A DNA stretch of 64,000 nucleotides from NCBI RefSeq assembly GCF_001547935.1, contig NZ_AP014636.1, forward strand, positions 620,001-684,000. The letters are read 5' to 3'. Positions 17,032 to 25,557 of this stretch are shown one piece after another (positions within the stretch are counted from its first letter, which is position 1; every line of letters starts with the position of its first letter). Origin of the DNA: Vibrio tritonius (GTDB lineage: Bacteria > Pseudomonadota > Gammaproteobacteria > Enterobacterales > Vibrionaceae). The translations under genes were made by a program, and so were the position numbers. The notes beneath the pieces were generated by a model, which did not search any database, was not told the origin of the DNA, and saw only the letters and a list, made by a program, of their open reading frames with translations.

Positions 17032-17915
17032 GCTTGCGCCCTCATGGCTGCAGTGGTCACTGTCGTATCCAATGTTTGATTTTCTACTGTGTGTTGAGCG
17101 TTCTTCAGTGTCGTCAAACGACTGCTCTTGACCGCTTGAACCAAGCTTTGGGTGTAGGGGTGCTGAGGTTGTTGAAGCAGTTGTTGCATTGGTGCCTGTT
17201 CAACAATTTTGCCCTGATAAATGACGATAGCGCGATCGCACAGTTCTGCGGCCACGTTGATATCGTGGGTAATAAACAGCAAAGAGAGTGGGCTGCCGTG
17301 CAAATGCTCATCGTGAGCGCAAAGATGCTGTAGACCGCAACACTGCTTTAGCAGATCAATCACCTGTTTTTGACTCAAAACATCAAGCGCCGTGGTCGGC
17401 TCATCCGCCACCAATACATTGGCACCACTTAACAAGGCTAAAGCGATACAAAGGCGTTGACGCTGCCCGCCAGACAATTCAGAAGGCAATCTTGCTAATA
17501 AATCCGATGTGGGATCAATGTGCATTTGGGTCAGTACGTCATGTAGCTCGTGACTGGAGCGGTTATGCGTACTGAGAGCGAGCTGTTTTCCAACACTCAT
17601 TAATGGGTTTAGAGCACTGAACGTGTCTTGAAAAATGGTCGCGACTCGGCCGTCTGCTGGGCGAGCCAACACGGGCTGACCTGCCACATCTAAGCCATTC
17701 ACTTTAATCGAGCCAGAAACCTTGCAGTAAGGGGGAAGAGTGCCGTTAATGGCCTGCGCGGTTATTGATTTCCCCGACCCAGATGCTCCAAGAAGACACA
17801 CTCGTTCGCCTTGGGATAACGAAAGGTGAATGCTGTCAACGAGGGTTTGTCCTTGAATGGATATGGATAGGTTATCAAGGGTCAGTATTGAACGGCTTGA
17901 ATCAATTGGCTGCAC
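17028..17915 (-). CDS. ABC transporter ATPase, DppD/NikD type
   Basis: 295 residues. Walker A GASGSGKSI (about 39-47), signature LSGGQRQR (about 148), Walker B VLVADEPTTALD, switch LFITHD. The C-terminal PYTQSLVQAV motif is the oligopeptide-ATPase hallmark. The start is GTG at 17913-17915; no better in-frame ATG exists before the domain begins. It is the first gene of a four-gene operon (ATPase-ATPase-binding protein-fused permease) and is preceded by a Zur-like palindrome. Confidence 0.9.
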   Translation of the reverse strand: MQPIDSSRSILTLDNLSISIQGQTLVDSIHLSLSQGERVCLLGASGSGKSITAQAINGTLPPYCKVSGSIKVNGLDVAGQPVLARPADGRVATIFQDTFSALNPLMSVGKQLALSTHNRSSHELHDVLTQMHIDPTSDLLARLPSELSGGQRQRLCIALALLSGANVLVADEPTTALDVLSQKQVIDLLKQCCGLQHLCAHDEHLHGSPLSLLFITHDINVAAELCDRAIVIYQGKIVEQAPMQQLLQQPQHPYTQSLVQAVKSSRLTTLKNAQHTVENQTLDTTVTTAAMRAQA

Positions 17916-17946
17916 AGGGATTCATACTTCTTAATTATGTTAAAGA

Positions 17947-17961
17947 TGTTATAACATAACA
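17947..17961 (-). promoter_or_regulatory. Zur-like operator before the ABC transporter operon
   Basis: Read on the minus strand, the site is TGTTATGTTATAACA, a perfect 6-bp inverted repeat around a 3-base centre. It matches the core of the proteobacterial Zur box (TGTTATANTATAACA) in both arms. It ends about 32 bp before the GTG start of the first ATPase gene, a normal repressor position. This suggests zinc repression of the operon. Confidence 0.5.
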
Positions 17962-18175
17962 AAAAAAGAGGATCGAATAAATATGGTGTAGCATTCTGTT
18001 ACAATTAGAATGCAGTATGATTTAGATATGTGACAATGCTAAAAAAGTATTTGCTTATACAAGCTGCTAAGTTCAGTAATAAAGTTAGTCTTTTTAACTA
18101 AAATCAGAAACTTGTTTACTTTTTGCTCAATGTTTATATTTATTATCATCCATTAATAATTTATACACATCTGTT

Positions 18176-18189
18176 TTGATCTAAATCGT
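18176..18189 (+). promoter_or_regulatory. Possible FNR-type half-conserved site upstream of the YagU-like gene
   Basis: TTGATCTAAATCGT fits the first arm of TTGAT-N4-ATCAA fully but only three bases of the second. It lies about 70 bp before the start codon. The rest of the 330-bp gap 17916-18246 is A/T-rich with no gene. Confidence 0.25.
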
Positions 18190-18258
18190 ATTTTATGCAA
18201 CTGAATGTGTTAGGATTCTCATTACCGTTTTTATAAACACTTTTTAATGGGTATAACC

Positions 18259-18873
18259 ATGAATCTTTTTGAACAATCTAACCCAGCGCGTCGTCGCTAC
18301 GGTTTAGCAGCGTTTATTGGTTTAATCGCTGGTATCGTTTCTGCTTTCGTTAAATGGGGTGGCGAAGTTCCACTACCACCACGTAGCCCAGTTGACATGT
18401 TCAACGCAGCATGTGGTCCTGAAACTCTAATTCGTGCGGCTAGCCAAATCGACTGTTCACGTAACTTCTTGAACCCTCCATACATTTTCCTACGTGACTA
18501 CATTGGTCTTGCTGATCCAAACGCAGCAGTATACACCTTTGCTGGCCACGTATTTAACTGGGTTGGCGTAACTCACATCATCTTCTCTATCGTGTTCGCG
18601 GTAGGTTACTGTGTGGTTGCTGAAGTGTTCCCTAAAATCAAATTGTGGCAAGGTCTGCTAGCTGGTTTCCTAGCTCAAGTGTTTGTTCACTGGATCTCTT
18701 TCACTCTTATGGGTCTAACTCCACCCCTATTCGACCTACCTTGGTACGAAAACGTATCTGAAATCTTTGGTCACCTAGTATGGTTCTGGTCAATCGAAAT
18801 TATTCGTCGTGACCTACGTAACCGTATTACGAAAGAACCAGATCCAGAAGTGGATCTACAAGCTGCGCGTTAA
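18259..18873 (+). CDS. yagU: YagU-family inner membrane protein
   Basis: 204 residues from ATG 18259 (an ATG four codons earlier, 18247, is possible). It has four predicted helices: about 13-30, 95-120, 130-155 and 165-182. The family signature includes [15 protein letters not shown] near the N-terminus and [16 protein letters not shown]. YagU/DUF1440 proteins are inner-membrane proteins linked in E. coli to acid and anaerobic survival; the molecular role is unknown. Codon use (many CTA, GTA, CGT) looks like a well-expressed chromosomal gene. It stands alone with its own terminator. Confidence 0.8.
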   Translation: MNLFEQSNPARRRYGLAAFIGLIAGIVSAFVKWGGEVPLPPRSPVDMFNAACGPETLIRAASQIDCSRNFLNPPYIFLRDYIGLADPNAAVYTFAGHVFNWVGVTHIIFSIVFAVGYCVVAEVFPKIKLWQGLLAGFLAQVFVHWISFTLMGLTPPLFDLPWYENVSEIFGHLVWFWSIEIIRRDLRNRITKEPDPEVDLQAAR

Positions 18874-18898
18874 TCCCTACTTAACGAATGCTTGATAA

Positions 18899-18926
18899 GA
18901 AAAAGGTCGCCGCGGCGACCTTTTTC
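18899..18926 (+). terminator. Terminator after the YagU-like gene
   Basis: AAAAAGGTCGCC and GGCGACCTTTTT are fully complementary, giving a near-symmetrical hairpin followed by Ts. It can work on both strands. Confidence 0.88.
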
Positions 18927-18955
18927 ATTTTTAGCTCTTTTATTGTTTTGTTTTT

Positions 18956-19011
18956 CTATCTACCTATCTACCTATCTACCTATCTACCTATCTACCTATC
19001 TACCTATCTAC
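18956..19011. repeat. Seven exact tandem copies of the octamer CTATCTAC
   Basis: 56 bp made of seven perfect 8-bp units, followed by a decayed copy. It sits in the 275-bp convergent gap between the YagU-like gene and nifQ, outside any gene. Such octamer tracts change length by slippage. Confidence 0.95.
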
Positions 19012-19147
19012 TTTTCTACCTTTTCGGTATTTTCCTGTCATAAACTGTCACTATTTGCCTTCATTATTAAAAATTAACTAATTAATTCAGATTATTACTG
19101 TTAATGGATTAATTCAGTCATGATTGTGACAAATGGTGATTGCGACA

Positions 19148-19678
19148 CTATCTCTCTTCACCAAAACACTCTTCGTAGCTGGTGCACGTTTCACAACTTG
19201 GTGAGCGGCACACGTAATCACCACCGCTTTCGCAAAGTTGCTTATACAAAAAACGTTTCCAGCGCATATTGTGATGATTAAGTGCGTGCAAAGTGGGAAA
19301 ATAATCATGAAACAACTGGCTAAGGCGTGGTCGCTCGGGCATACCTAAATCGCGCCACAAGTGCTGGCTGCCCATGCTGGCATTCGCGAGTACGTTTGCC
19401 ATTTGCTGAGCGTAAGGTTGGTGGTGGTCGAGATGTTCGGTAAGGAGTTCTGTTAGTTCGCTTAGTTCATCATCGCGCATGCCAATCAACTCGTGGCGCA
19501 GCTGCAGTGCAGCGTATTGCGGTAGATCGTGAGTCGCGATAGGTACCAATCCTACCAATTCGGTGATTTGATGATAGTCATCTGAGCTTATTCCCAAATG
19601 GGCTGGTAATGCTGATTTTCCTTGATGAAATGCCGTAATGATTGGATACCAATACTGAGTAAAAACATCACTCATCAT
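19148..19678 (-). CDS. nifQ: NifQ, molybdenum donor for FeMo-cofactor synthesis
   Basis: 176 residues. NifQ carries molybdenum to the NifEN/NifH assembly during FeMo-cofactor synthesis. The diagnostic C-terminal motif C-X4-C-X2-C-X5-C is exact: CRSPSCETCTSYEEC at residues 157-171, which holds a Mo-Fe-S cluster in known NifQ. The ATG overlaps the fdxN stop codon (ATGA), so it is the last gene of nifB-fdxN-nifQ. No other nif gene follows. Confidence 0.92.
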   Translation of the reverse strand: MMSDVFTQYWYPIITAFHQGKSALPAHLGISSDDYHQITELVGLVPIATHDLPQYAALQLRHELIGMRDDELSELTELLTEHLDHHQPYAQQMANVLANASMGSQHLWRDLGMPERPRLSQLFHDYFPTLHALNHHNMRWKRFLYKQLCESGGDYVCRSPSCETCTSYEECFGEER

Positions 19679-19932
19679 TCACTCCTTATCCCTTGTGGTT
19701 GCAAGCTGCCTAAGGGATTTAACGGTAATTGCGCAGCATCAATGATGGCTTCTTCAATTGGGCAGATGCTCGCACACTGAGGATCATCAAAGTGATTGGC
19801 GCATTCATCACAGCGCCGTGAGTGAATGCGAAATTGGCGCGTCACATCTGGGTCGCGATACACCGCTTTATTAGGACACACAATTAAACAGGCATGACAG
19901 CCAACACACTTTTCGGTAATCGAAAAACTCAT
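19675..19932 (-). CDS. fdxN: 2[4Fe-4S] ferredoxin of the FdxN type
   Basis: 85 residues. The first cluster motif is CVGCHACLIVCP (Cys9, 12, 15, 19). The second is an expanded CDEC...CASICP (Cys41, 44, 53, 57), with eight residues inserted between the second and third cysteines, as in nif-linked ferredoxins. It likely passes electrons to NifB or nitrogenase. The frame opens earlier, but a GGAGGAG site directly before ATG 19932 decides the start. That ATG overlaps the nifB stop in ATGA. Confidence 0.88.
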   Translation of the reverse strand: MSFSITEKCVGCHACLIVCPNKAVYRDPDVTRQFRIHSRRCDECANHFDDPQCASICPIEEAIIDAAQLPLNPLGSLQPQGIRSE

Positions 19933-21329
19933 TGGGCACTCCTCCATGTTTTTTCTGTAGTGTTCATATTGGTGATGTTGTTACGGTTACTCGCTAATGA
20001 GGCATCGGCTTGCTGCAGCGCGATGGTTTTGAGCGCTTCAGCTATGGGTTGAAAGGCGAAATCCACATTGGGTATCACGCCGCGTTTTTCCAACTCGCGC
20101 CATGGGGTAATGCCAATTCGTGCGCAAAGCAAGAGACGACAATCACTGACCACATCTAAAATGGCGTTCTTTTCCTCTTCTTCAGGACAATCGGTTTTGC
20201 CATGACAATAGAGCGCCACTTCGCGAGTTTCTTTGAACAAAAACTGCTGCTGGCGCGGTTCAAACTGGTAAATTTCAAAAGCGGCAGCATGACCAAAGTG
20301 GGTTTGAATGTGCTCGCTGCCATTGCTGGCGATCGCCAATAAAAAAGACGCGTCATTGAGCGGCTGCTCGGTATTATCGCTGCTGTGACAGGGGCTGGAT
20401 TCACCTTCTTGACCTGAGCCGCAGTGACTTTCACCGTCACCAAGCATGCCGACAGCATCAGCGCGACATTGTTGGCAGTGGGTCATTTGCGGCATAAAAC
20501 CACCGGATGCTTCGCGAGCCAGTTGCAGCTCTTCAGCGGTGGGGCCGCGTTGTCCGGATAAGCCAAAATAGGTGCCGTGCGCGGGATCTGAGATCAAAGG
20601 CATGATGTTGTGCAGCAAGGCTCCATGCTGTTTTACCGCCTCTGAGACATCAACGATATGCTGATCGTTAACGCCGGGAATGAGCACCGTGTTGACCTTC
20701 ACTAGCAGCCCAGCTTGCGCTGCTTTTTTTAGGCCAGCAAATTGGCGTTCAATTAATAAAGTGGCGGCTTCGCGACCTTTATAACGGCGATGTTGGTGGA
20801 AGATCCAAGGGTAGATCTTGGCGCCAATATCTGGGTCGGTGCAGTTGATGGTGATGGTTAAATGGTGGACGCCTAACTCCACCAAGGTATCGACATGTTC
20901 TTCAAGGGCCAAGCCATTGGTAGAAATACAGAGTTGCGCACTGGGGTCTTGGCGTTTTATCAGTTTGAGAGTGGCGAAAGTTACTTGGGGATTGGCCAGT
21001 GCATCACCCGGCCCAGCAATGCCCACCACACTGAGGTTAGGGGCGCGTCGTTTTATCGCGCTAAATTGGCGCAGCGCTTGTGCGGTGTCCATCACTTGTG
21101 ACACGACTCCGGGGCGTGATTCGTTGCTGCAATCGTATTTGCGGTTACAGTAGTTACACTGAATGTTACACGCAGGGGCGACCGGTAAATGCATGCGCGC
21201 ATATTGATGTGCTTGCTGAGAATAGCAAGGATGCTGCGCGATTTGGTCTTGAACCTCTTTGCTAAAAAAATGACGAATATTGTCATTGGCAATGGGCTGT
21301 GAACCCGTTGATGAAGAAGGACTTTCCAT
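19929..21329 (-). CDS. nifB: NifB, radical SAM NifB-co synthase
   Basis: 466 residues. NifB builds the 8Fe-9S-C precursor (NifB-co) of all nitrogenase cofactors. The radical SAM motif is CNIQCNYC (Cys54, 58, 61), followed by the NifB-specific NRKYDCSNESRPGV. Further cysteines (CQQCRADAVGMLG, near 285) fit the accessory clusters. The C-terminal part (about 328-440, starting FLLAIASNGS) is the NifX/NafY-like domain that is fused in gammaproteobacterial NifB. A sigma-54 promoter and NifA site lie upstream, and fdxN and nifQ are translationally coupled downstream. Confidence 0.96.
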   Translation of the reverse strand: MESPSSSTGSQPIANDNIRHFFSKEVQDQIAQHPCYSQQAHQYARMHLPVAPACNIQCNYCNRKYDCSNESRPGVVSQVMDTAQALRQFSAIKRRAPNLSVVGIAGPGDALANPQVTFATLKLIKRQDPSAQLCISTNGLALEEHVDTLVELGVHHLTITINCTDPDIGAKIYPWIFHQHRRYKGREAATLLIERQFAGLKKAAQAGLLVKVNTVLIPGVNDQHIVDVSEAVKQHGALLHNIMPLISDPAHGTYFGLSGQRGPTAEELQLAREASGGFMPQMTHCQQCRADAVGMLGDGESHCGSGQEGESSPCHSSDNTEQPLNDASFLLAIASNGSEHIQTHFGHAAAFEIYQFEPRQQQFLFKETREVALYCHGKTDCPEEEEKNAILDVVSDCRLLLCARIGITPWRELEKRGVIPNVDFAFQPIAEALKTIALQQADASLASNRNNITNMNTTEKTWRSAQ

Positions 21330-21366
21330 GTCGACCTCTGTCCAGTGAAGTAATGGATAAAGGACT

Positions 21367-21380
21367 GCAATCTTTGTACC
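21367..21380 (-). promoter_or_regulatory. Sigma-54 promoter of nifB-fdxN-nifQ
   Basis: On the minus strand GGTACAAAGATTGC gives GG and GC separated by exactly ten bases, the -24/-12 rule. The predicted transcript start is about 25 bp before the nifB ATG. Confidence 0.75.
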
Positions 21381-21441
21381 TTATCTAATTTATTGATTTA
21401 TCGTGATTTTGTTGGGTTTTGATTGCGGAGAAACGAACAAT

Positions 21442-21457
21442 TGTCGTAAATAGAACA
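21442..21457 (-). promoter_or_regulatory. NifA upstream activator site for nifB
   Basis: TGTCGTAAATAGAACA is TGT-N10-ACA, the NifA binding consensus. It lies about 70 bp upstream of the -24 element, a normal enhancer distance, and directly beside the nifA terminator. Confidence 0.75.
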
Positions 21458-21478
21458 AACGGCCCGCAGGCCGTTTTG
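21457..21478 (-). terminator. Terminator after nifA
   Basis: AAACGGCC and GGCCGTTT form a perfect 8-bp stem with a 4-base loop, followed on the minus strand by a T-rich stretch. It separates nifLA from the nifB promoter region. Confidence 0.75.
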
Positions 21479-21524
21479 TCGTATCTACTTCATTTTTAAT
21501 CCGCTTTATTTCCATGCTCTTGAG

Positions 21525-23123
21525 TCACATCTGTTTCATTTCGATGTTCATGATTTGGATACGATAGGCGATTTGCCGTGGTGTCATGTTCAGCAGCCGA
21601 GCCGCTTTGGCTTTCACCCAACCGGAACGCTCAAGGGCATCAATCACCATTTCCCGCTCATCCATGTCATCTTTGTTCACTCCCGATGAGTGTCCATTAT
21701 GAGCTGGGCAGGCTGGTGATGGCTTAGATATTTCGGCAGTGCTTTGAGGCATCACTTTATGCGGCGTTGGCGTATCCATATGGGAAAAGGTGATCAGTTC
21801 TGGCTCTATCACTCCGTTTTCCGATAGCACCGAAGCGCGCTCAAGAGTATTTTCCATTTCGCGCACATTACCCGGCCAGTGATAACCCATCATGAGGCGA
21901 ATGGCAGGATCGGTGAGGGCCAATTTACGTTGCTGAGTTTTGCTAAGGCGTTTGATCATATGGTCGGCCAACTCAGGAATATCTTGGATGCGATCGCGTA
22001 GGGGCGGCAAATACATGGGCATGACGTTAAGGCGATAGTAAAGATCTTCCCGAAACTCACCGTTGGCAACGTCTTCTTCTAAGTTACGGTTGGTCGCGGC
22101 GACAATACGCACGTTAACGGCGAGAGTGGACGTGCCGCCAACCCGTTCGAACTCTTTTTCTTGCAGTACGCGCAGCAATTTGGCTTGAAAGGCTGGGCTG
22201 GTTTCCCCAATCTCATCGAGAAAAATGGTGCCATTGTCTGCCAATTCAAATCGACCTTTACGCTGTTTCACTGCACCGGTAAAAGCGCCTTTTTCATGGC
22301 CAAACAATTCCGATTCAAGCAAGTTATCGGGCAGGGCGGCGCAATTGAGCTTAATAAAGGGGTTATTAGCGCGGGGCGAATTGTAATGAATCGCGTTGGC
22401 GACCAACTCTTTGCCCGTTCCAGATTCGCCGCGCAGCAGTACCGTGGAGTCCCAACGAGAGACGAGGCGAATCTGCTCAAATATTTGGCGCATTACTTTG
22501 GTGTGCCCCACCAAATTACGAAAACTGTAATTGTTCCGCACTTGACGGCGCAAGCCATCTCGCTCATCGACCAGTTGCTTTTGTTTGCTCTCAACTTGAA
22601 ATGCCAATTGGACGTTTTGCGCGACCAGGTTCGCGATCATCTCTAAAAATTTGGTGAGTAAGGTGAGTGTTTGATCGTCCACATTGGGCGGCTGGGCCGA
22701 CAGCGCACCAATCACGGTGGCGCGGCTGTTTTTGAGCGGCACACAAATAAACGGTTTTTCGTAGTCGTAGAGCGCGAGCTTATCGGCAAAGCGTAAGTCG
22801 CTGCCTAAGTTACGAATCACGATTGAGCTGCCTTGGCGCAGCACTTCACCAACAATGCCTTCGCCCACTTTATAATGCACCCGTTTTTGTTCGGTAGCAT
22901 CATTGGGCATTGGCGAGTGAACCGCTTTGATGGTGAGTGATTGTTGATCGGGGTCGAGTAGCGTGAGCAGCCCACATTTGAGGCGACAATCATCGTGTAG
23001 TAGTTTCAGCACTTTGTCGGCCGACTCTACGTAGTTTAGGCTGTTGTTCAGTACACTGGCAATCCGGTACATGGCGGCCAGTAACTGACGTTCTAAATCC
23101 ATAAGGGATAGTTCTTCAGTCAT
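21525..23123 (-). CDS. nifA: NifA, sigma-54-dependent activator of nif genes
   Basis: 532 residues. An N-terminal GAF domain (about 20-165) is followed by the AAA+ domain (about 205-440: Walker A GESGTGKE, sigma-54 loop GAFTGA, Walker B FLDEIGE) and a C-terminal Fis-type helix-turn-helix (about 488-532: [16 protein letters not shown]). NifA binds TGT-N10-ACA sites and opens sigma-54 promoters under nitrogen-fixing conditions. The linker lacks the paired-cysteine motif of oxygen-sensitive rhizobial NifA, in agreement with control by NifL encoded just upstream (6-bp gap). Candidate targets visible here are nifB, rnfA and nifF. Confidence 0.95.
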   Translation of the reverse strand: MTEELSLMDLERQLLAAMYRIASVLNNSLNYVESADKVLKLLHDDCRLKCGLLTLLDPDQQSLTIKAVHSPMPNDATEQKRVHYKVGEGIVGEVLRQGSSIVIRNLGSDLRFADKLALYDYEKPFICVPLKNSRATVIGALSAQPPNVDDQTLTLLTKFLEMIANLVAQNVQLAFQVESKQKQLVDERDGLRRQVRNNYSFRNLVGHTKVMRQIFEQIRLVSRWDSTVLLRGESGTGKELVANAIHYNSPRANNPFIKLNCAALPDNLLESELFGHEKGAFTGAVKQRKGRFELADNGTIFLDEIGETSPAFQAKLLRVLQEKEFERVGGTSTLAVNVRIVAATNRNLEEDVANGEFREDLYYRLNVMPMYLPPLRDRIQDIPELADHMIKRLSKTQQRKLALTDPAIRLMMGYHWPGNVREMENTLERASVLSENGVIEPELITFSHMDTPTPHKVMPQSTAEISKPSPACPAHNGHSSGVNKDDMDEREMVIDALERSGWVKAKAARLLNMTPRQIAYRIQIMNIEMKQM

Positions 23124-23129
23124 AGCAAA

Positions 23130-24659
23130 TCACCATTCAGAGCAAGGAAATGTCAAACAGATCAAGGCACCTTTTAGTTGAACACTCTGGTCGATGGAAA
23201 TCGTGGCTGAGTGCTCATTGAGTACCTGTTGTACGATCGACAACCCAATACCACGACAGCCCGTTTGGTGTTTGGGTTTGGTGCTAAAAAATGGCTGAAA
23301 CACCTTGAGGCGCAAATTCGGCACAATGCCACCGCCGCTGTCTTCCACCAAAATATTGATTTCCCCATTCTCTTCAAAAGTGGTGAGGCGAATAGTTCGT
23401 TCATTACGCTTGGCGGCTTGAATGGCATCGATAGCGTTATCAATTAACTGTTTAAGCGCCAAAATAAGCCGATGGGGCATACCGTTAATGGAACCTAAAC
23501 GCGGCGACAAAATCAGTTCAAGCTTAGTCGATGAGAGCAGCAACTCATCGGTACAGATCGCTGTGGCATCGCGGATCACTTGGTTGATATTGACCGGTTG
23601 AAACGCTTCGCTGTTGCGCTCGGGGATCGCTTGTTTGATATCTTGCATGGCGTGCAGCGCGGTTTCCATCGCTTCATCCATGGCAATCAGTCCAGGGCAT
23701 GAAGGGCTGGTGCGTTTAAGAATGTTCATCGCGGAATCAATCATATTAAACGGCCCTTGCAGCTGATGCAGCGTTGCCATTAACGCCTCTTGCATTGCAT
23801 GAACGTATTTGTTGTCGCGCGTCATTAGCTTTACGGAGTTGATGCGGCGTTCTTCAACTAGCAGTTTTTCCCGCGTTCGCTCAGTAATGGCAATCACGGT
23901 ATAAAACGCATCTTGCGGCTGAAAGTAGGTGTCGGCGGTGGTGTCGGAAACCGGAATGCGTACTAAAGCGAAATCGAACCAGCGTTCGCGCACCGCGCCA
24001 GAATTTTCAATGTGCACCCCTTTATAGCGGTGGTCTTTTTGCGCCATAAAATCGGATAGGGTGTTGATGCCATAATCTTCATTTAGGCTATCGACTAACG
24101 CCTGCATCGGTGGCTGGCCAATGCTTTGTCCAATTTTGTCGTATTTGGCGTTACTGAACAGTAATTGGTGATTGTTATCCACCATGGCGATGGCAATTGG
24201 AGTCGCGTTGAGCACCGCTTCAAACATCACTGACTGATTTTTTAAGTCGGTCAGCAGTTGGTGTTTCTCGGTTATGTCTTTATGAATGGCGTAAAAGCAG
24301 TGCTGACCTTGGGTATCTCGAAACCGAGAGATGGAGATTTCGGCAATATAGGGTTCGCCGCTTTTTTTGCGATTAACCAGTTGCCCTTGCCAATGCTGCC
24401 CTGAGTTAATGGTGTGCCAGAGGTTTTCGTACACTTGTTTTGGCGTAGCTTTATAAGAAAGCAGTGAGGAATTTCGTCCAATTAGCTCCTCGGGGCAATA
24501 GCCTGTGATATCTGAAAACATTTGGTTGACGTATAAAATGGTGCCGTTGTCGTCGGTAATGCTGATCGCTATTGGCGCATTAGAGACGATTTGGGAAAAT
24601 GCCTGCGGCTCAAACATCGGCGGCATTGAATCTTGCAATCGCGTTTCGACTTGTCCCAT
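23130..24659 (-). CDS. nifL: NifL, redox/nitrogen sensor that inhibits NifA
   Basis: 509 residues (Klebsiella NifL is 495). Two PAS domains are visible. The first (about 20-130, VSNAPIAISITDDNGTILYVN) would bind FAD for redox sensing; the second is at about 148-260. The histidine-kinase-like C-terminal half (about 275-509) has an H-box-like LHQLQGPFNMI and the ATP-lid motifs DSGGGI and GCRGIGLSIV. NifL acts by binding NifA rather than phosphorylating it. AAGGAAGG directly before ATG 24659 shows that the upstream in-frame start (24698) is not used. Confidence 0.93.
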   Translation of the reverse strand: MGQVETRLQDSMPPMFEPQAFSQIVSNAPIAISITDDNGTILYVNQMFSDITGYCPEELIGRNSSLLSYKATPKQVYENLWHTINSGQHWQGQLVNRKKSGEPYIAEISISRFRDTQGQHCFYAIHKDITEKHQLLTDLKNQSVMFEAVLNATPIAIAMVDNNHQLLFSNAKYDKIGQSIGQPPMQALVDSLNEDYGINTLSDFMAQKDHRYKGVHIENSGAVRERWFDFALVRIPVSDTTADTYFQPQDAFYTVIAITERTREKLLVEERRINSVKLMTRDNKYVHAMQEALMATLHQLQGPFNMIDSAMNILKRTSPSCPGLIAMDEAMETALHAMQDIKQAIPERNSEAFQPVNINQVIRDATAICTDELLLSSTKLELILSPRLGSINGMPHRLILALKQLIDNAIDAIQAAKRNERTIRLTTFEENGEINILVEDSGGGIVPNLRLKVFQPFFSTKPKHQTGCRGIGLSIVQQVLNEHSATISIDQSVQLKGALICLTFPCSEW

Positions 24660-24704
24660 AAGTGCCTTCCTTAGCAATAGAAACGGTATAAGAAACAAGT
24701 GTCA

Positions 24705-24720
24705 TGCATTTCTTATTCCA
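24705..24720 (-). promoter_or_regulatory. Sigma-54 promoter of nifLA
   Basis: On the minus strand TGGAATAAGAAATGCA has GG-N10-GC spacing and keeps TGG and TGCA of the consensus. The predicted start of transcription is about 35 bp upstream of the nifL ATG. Confidence 0.65.
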
Positions 24721-24773
24721 CAACAAAACTATTGTTTTTATTGGGCTGGTGGAAAAGAACAAAATTTAACGCT

Positions 24774-24789
24774 TGTTTGATATGAGACA
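24774..24789. promoter_or_regulatory. NifA upstream activator site 1 between nifL and rnfA
   Basis: TGTTTGATATGAGACA fits TGT-N10-ACA. It lies about 60 bp from the nifL -24 element and about 135 bp from the rnfA -24 element. Confidence 0.65.
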
Positions 24790-24812
24790 AATTCCACTTT
24801 TTCTTTTCAGTT

Positions 24813-24828
24813 TGTCGGCTTTGTAACA
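24813..24828. promoter_or_regulatory. NifA upstream activator site 2 between nifL and rnfA
   Basis: TGTCGGCTTTGTAACA fits TGT-N10-ACA. It lies about 93 bp upstream of the rnfA -24 element and about 95 bp from that of nifL. Confidence 0.7.
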
Positions 24829-24920
24829 AAGGTCGATGTGTGTCCTTTTTCCGTTTCTAAATCATCAAATCTAGGAGCCATAAGGGGTTAAGGCCTCATG
24901 GTGGTGCACTATGAGGAGCG

Positions 24921-24936
24921 TGGCATAGGCTATGCA
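24921..24936 (+). promoter_or_regulatory. Sigma-54 promoter of the rnf operon
   Basis: TGGCATAGGCTATGCA has GG-N10-GC spacing and TGGCA at -24. The predicted start is near 24948, leaving a short leader before the rnfA ATG at 24973. The promoter lies inside the longest open frame, showing that frame's earlier start is wrong. Confidence 0.75.
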
Positions 24937-24972
24937 CCAAGGTTGGGAAACGGATTTTTTAGGGACAGAGTT

Positions 24973-25548
24973 ATGTCAGATGGATTGATTATTTTGCTCA
25001 GCGCCGCCTTTGTGAACAACGTGGTTCTGGCAAAGTTTCTTGGGTTATGCCCTTTTATGGGAGTCTCTAGCAAGATCAGTAGCGCGGTTGGTATGGGGGT
25101 CGCGACCACCTTTGTCTTAACCTTAGCGACACTTTCTACATGGATGATCGAGTTCGCTATTTTGCGCCCATTAGGGTTGGAATTCATGCGCATTATTGCG
25201 TTTATCTTGGTGATTGCCGCGGTGGTGCAATTTACCGAGTTGTACGTTAAAAAAGCCTTTCCTGCGTTATATCAGGCTCTTGGGGTCTACTTACCGCTGA
25301 TCACCACTAACTGCGCCGTGTTTGGCGTGGCACTGCTTGCGGTGCAAGACAATCTCAGCTTTATCGACACCTTGATGTTCAGTGTTGGCTCTGCCACCGG
25401 TTTTCTGATTGTGATTACGCTGTTTGCTGGGCTGCGAAGTCAGTTGGCGTTGAGTGACATTCCCGCTGCATTTAAAGGCTCCCCCATTGCGTTTATCACT
25501 GCGGGTTTCCTATCAATGGCCTTTATGGGCTTTTCCGGAATGGCGTAG
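24973..25548 (+). CDS. rnfA: Rnf electron transport complex subunit A
   Basis: 191 residues, all membrane, six helices, with the family marks NNVVLAKFLGLCPFMG (about 14-29) and TTNCAVFGVALL (about 114-125). RnfA and RnfE form the inverted-topology core of the ion-translocating NADH:ferredoxin oxidoreductase and hold an iron-sulfur cluster by the Cys residues in these motifs. ATG 24973 has AGGGA upstream; a longer reading would run through the sigma-54 promoter. First gene of rnfABCDGEH. The promoter assigns this copy to nitrogen fixation. Confidence 0.94.
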   Translation: MSDGLIILLSAAFVNNVVLAKFLGLCPFMGVSSKISSAVGMGVATTFVLTLATLSTWMIEFAILRPLGLEFMRIIAFILVIAAVVQFTELYVKKAFPALYQALGVYLPLITTNCAVFGVALLAVQDNLSFIDTLMFSVGSATGFLIVITLFAGLRSQLALSDIPAAFKGSPIAFITAGFLSMAFMGFSGMA

Positions 25549-25557
25549 GAGTTGGCT

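Noticed and set aside
17923..18019. NikR operator (GTATGA/TCATAC) before the ABC operon
   Set aside because: Both hexamers occur, but in the wrong relative orientation and about 85 bp apart instead of 16.
24899..24940. NtrC sites (TGGTGCA and TGCACCA) near rnfA
   Set aside because: The half-sites point outward and are too far apart for the NtrC dimer site, and one overlaps the sigma-54 promoter.
24898..24972. N-terminal extension of RnfA
   Set aside because: The sigma-54 promoter lies within it; the conserved RnfA start and a ribosome site place the gene at 24973.
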